Of a stretch of DNA of 36,074 nt, positions 35,373 to 36,074 are shown piece after piece. Under the pieces are notes generated by a model. The model saw nothing but the letters and a program-made list of their open reading frames with translations. It ran no database searches and was not told where the DNA came from. The stretch is from Pseudanabaena cinerea FACHB-1277 (lineage in GTDB: Bacteria; Cyanobacteriota; Cyanobacteriia; Pseudanabaenales; Pseudanabaenaceae). Both the position numbers and the translations under genes were made by a program. The stretch's first letter is position 1. Each line of letters opens with the position of its first letter. The stretch is from the NCBI RefSeq assembly GCF_014696345.1, contig NZ_JACJPY010000042.1, positions 1 to 36,074 of the forward strand. The letters run 5' to 3'.

Positions 35373-35942
35373 CTAGGGCTGCCGATTACCGCTTTTGATT
35401 GCCGAATTGGCGATCGCCAATGCCGTCTCAGGCTGCCTTTGTTTTGCCGTAACGTCATACAAAACCCCATTTGACTTCCATTGTACTTTAGTCCAGCAAG
35501 CCGTTCCACCGCACCAACTTGTAAGCATTCCGTTGGAATTGCCAGACAACTTGACCTGCTTTATAGTAGCTGCATATCTGGGATCTGGATCTTGACGAGG
35601 TTTTTCAAAATCTTTGCCCCGCTTAGCGCTAACTGAAAAACGAAATGCAACATTACCCACCTCTCCAGGACGATTATTAAAACGAACACTGTAGTCAGTA
35701 TCTGAGTAAGTATCTAAGAAAGTATAAATGCTTTCGCTTCTATCAAACTTATACTGTTCAACCACTTGCTCAGATGGCAACAAAATTGGGACATTTGTTC
35801 TTCTTGCTATTTGAGCGGAAATTGCCTTAATTGAAAATGTCCCAGCGATCGCCTCTAAAACATTTACCCCACCCAAACTAACTATTAAACTCAAAGAAGT
35901 GAGTAAAACTTTGTTTTTATTTATAAAGTTCATAAAGTTCAT
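35373..35942 (-). CDS. Secreted protein of unknown family, first gene of the run
   Basis: A 189-aa protein with a signal peptide (INKNKVLLTSLSLIVSLGGVNVLEAIAG). The mature region is Lys/Arg-rich (IARRTNVPILLPSEQVVEQY) and ends with SNGVLYDVTAKQRQPETALAIANSAI, a pattern that recalls the C-terminus of DUF4367-like domains, a weak resemblance only. Two Cys (in SWCGGTACW) lie close together. ATG 35942 is preferred because AAGG precedes it; TTG 35960 would add six residues. It is the first of four same-strand genes with short gaps, so its promoter should lie in 35943-36074. Confidence 0.6.
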   Translation of the reverse strand: MNFMNFINKNKVLLTSLSLIVSLGGVNVLEAIAGTFSIKAISAQIARRTNVPILLPSEQVVEQYKFDRSESIYTFLDTYSDTDYSVRFNNRPGEVGNVAFRFSVSAKRGKDFEKPRQDPDPRYAATIKQVKLSGNSNGMLTSWCGGTACWTKVQWKSNGVLYDVTAKQRQPETALAIANSAIKSGNRQP

Positions 35943-36074
35943 GAAGTTTAGCCTTATCAATTACATCAAATACCAGAAGTGTTGAACGATAGAAAATAAT
36001 CAGAAAAAAGCGCTCCTAATTTGTTAAACTAGAAGCCATAAATTAAAAAAATAATATCTATGATGTTATCCAAC

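Noticed and set aside
36060-36074. Possible gene start (ATG ATG) at the right edge
   Set aside because: Only five codons are inside the window and no Shine-Dalgarno sequence precedes them.

Overview
This window looks like a chromosomal segment from a cyanobacterium, possibly a Pseudanabaena-type filamentous lineage; the genus is inference. The signs are the very frequent GCGATCGC octamer (HIP1), an SLH-OprB porin, a protein with a Mo-dependent nitrogenase C-terminal domain, a PTPA/PEP-CTERM surface protein, pentapeptide-repeat proteins, a DUF3611 (TIC21-like) membrane protein, and a dnaX gene carrying an intein at the Synechocystis insertion site.

Layout. 1-1.2 kb: two related small secreted or membrane proteins (the first cut by the window edge). 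1.3-9.5 kb: mostly conserved genes (J-domain protein, a 54-aa protein, GldA-like dehydrogenase, sufE, a TPR plus PRMT9-like methyltransferase, clpP, a pentapeptide-repeat protein, an SLH porin). 10.2-21.8 kb: an all-plus-strand surface-polysaccharide locus of the Wzx/Wzy type: sugar-1-phosphate transferase, galE, flippase, FkbM methyltransferase, DUF268 protein, probable Wzy polymerase, glycosyltransferase-like protein, Wzc-type tyrosine kinase and a GT2 glycosyltransferase. It is AT-rich, largely free of HIP1 sites, and holds relic repeats, including a 119-bp element with ISL3-like ends and a duplicated leader. 21.8-24.1 kb (minus strand): VanX-like dipeptidase with a GT4-like glycosyltransferase, then ruvC. 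24.3-32.4 kb: gyrB, a small pentapeptide protein, a membrane protein, a PTPA-CTERM surface protein, DUF3611, a TerB/Mo-nitrogenase-C protein, and dnaX. 32.5-36 kb: four consecutive minus-strand genes for secreted proteins that share a repeated, unrecognised domain.

Working together: the Wzx, Wzy, Wzc and transferase genes would build a lipid-linked repeat unit, flip it, polymerise it and control chain length. The outer-membrane export protein (Wza) is not in the window.

The strongest single observation is the 129-residue mini-intein that splits the Walker B motif of the DNA polymerase III clamp-loader subunit; all expected splicing residues are visible. Other points of interest are the bacterial TPR-PRMT9-like protein, the new secreted-domain family on the right, the rearrangement scars in the polysaccharide locus, and a recurring habit of three-copy short tandem repeats in intergenic DNA. 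I found no tRNA, rRNA, CRISPR array or intact transposase.
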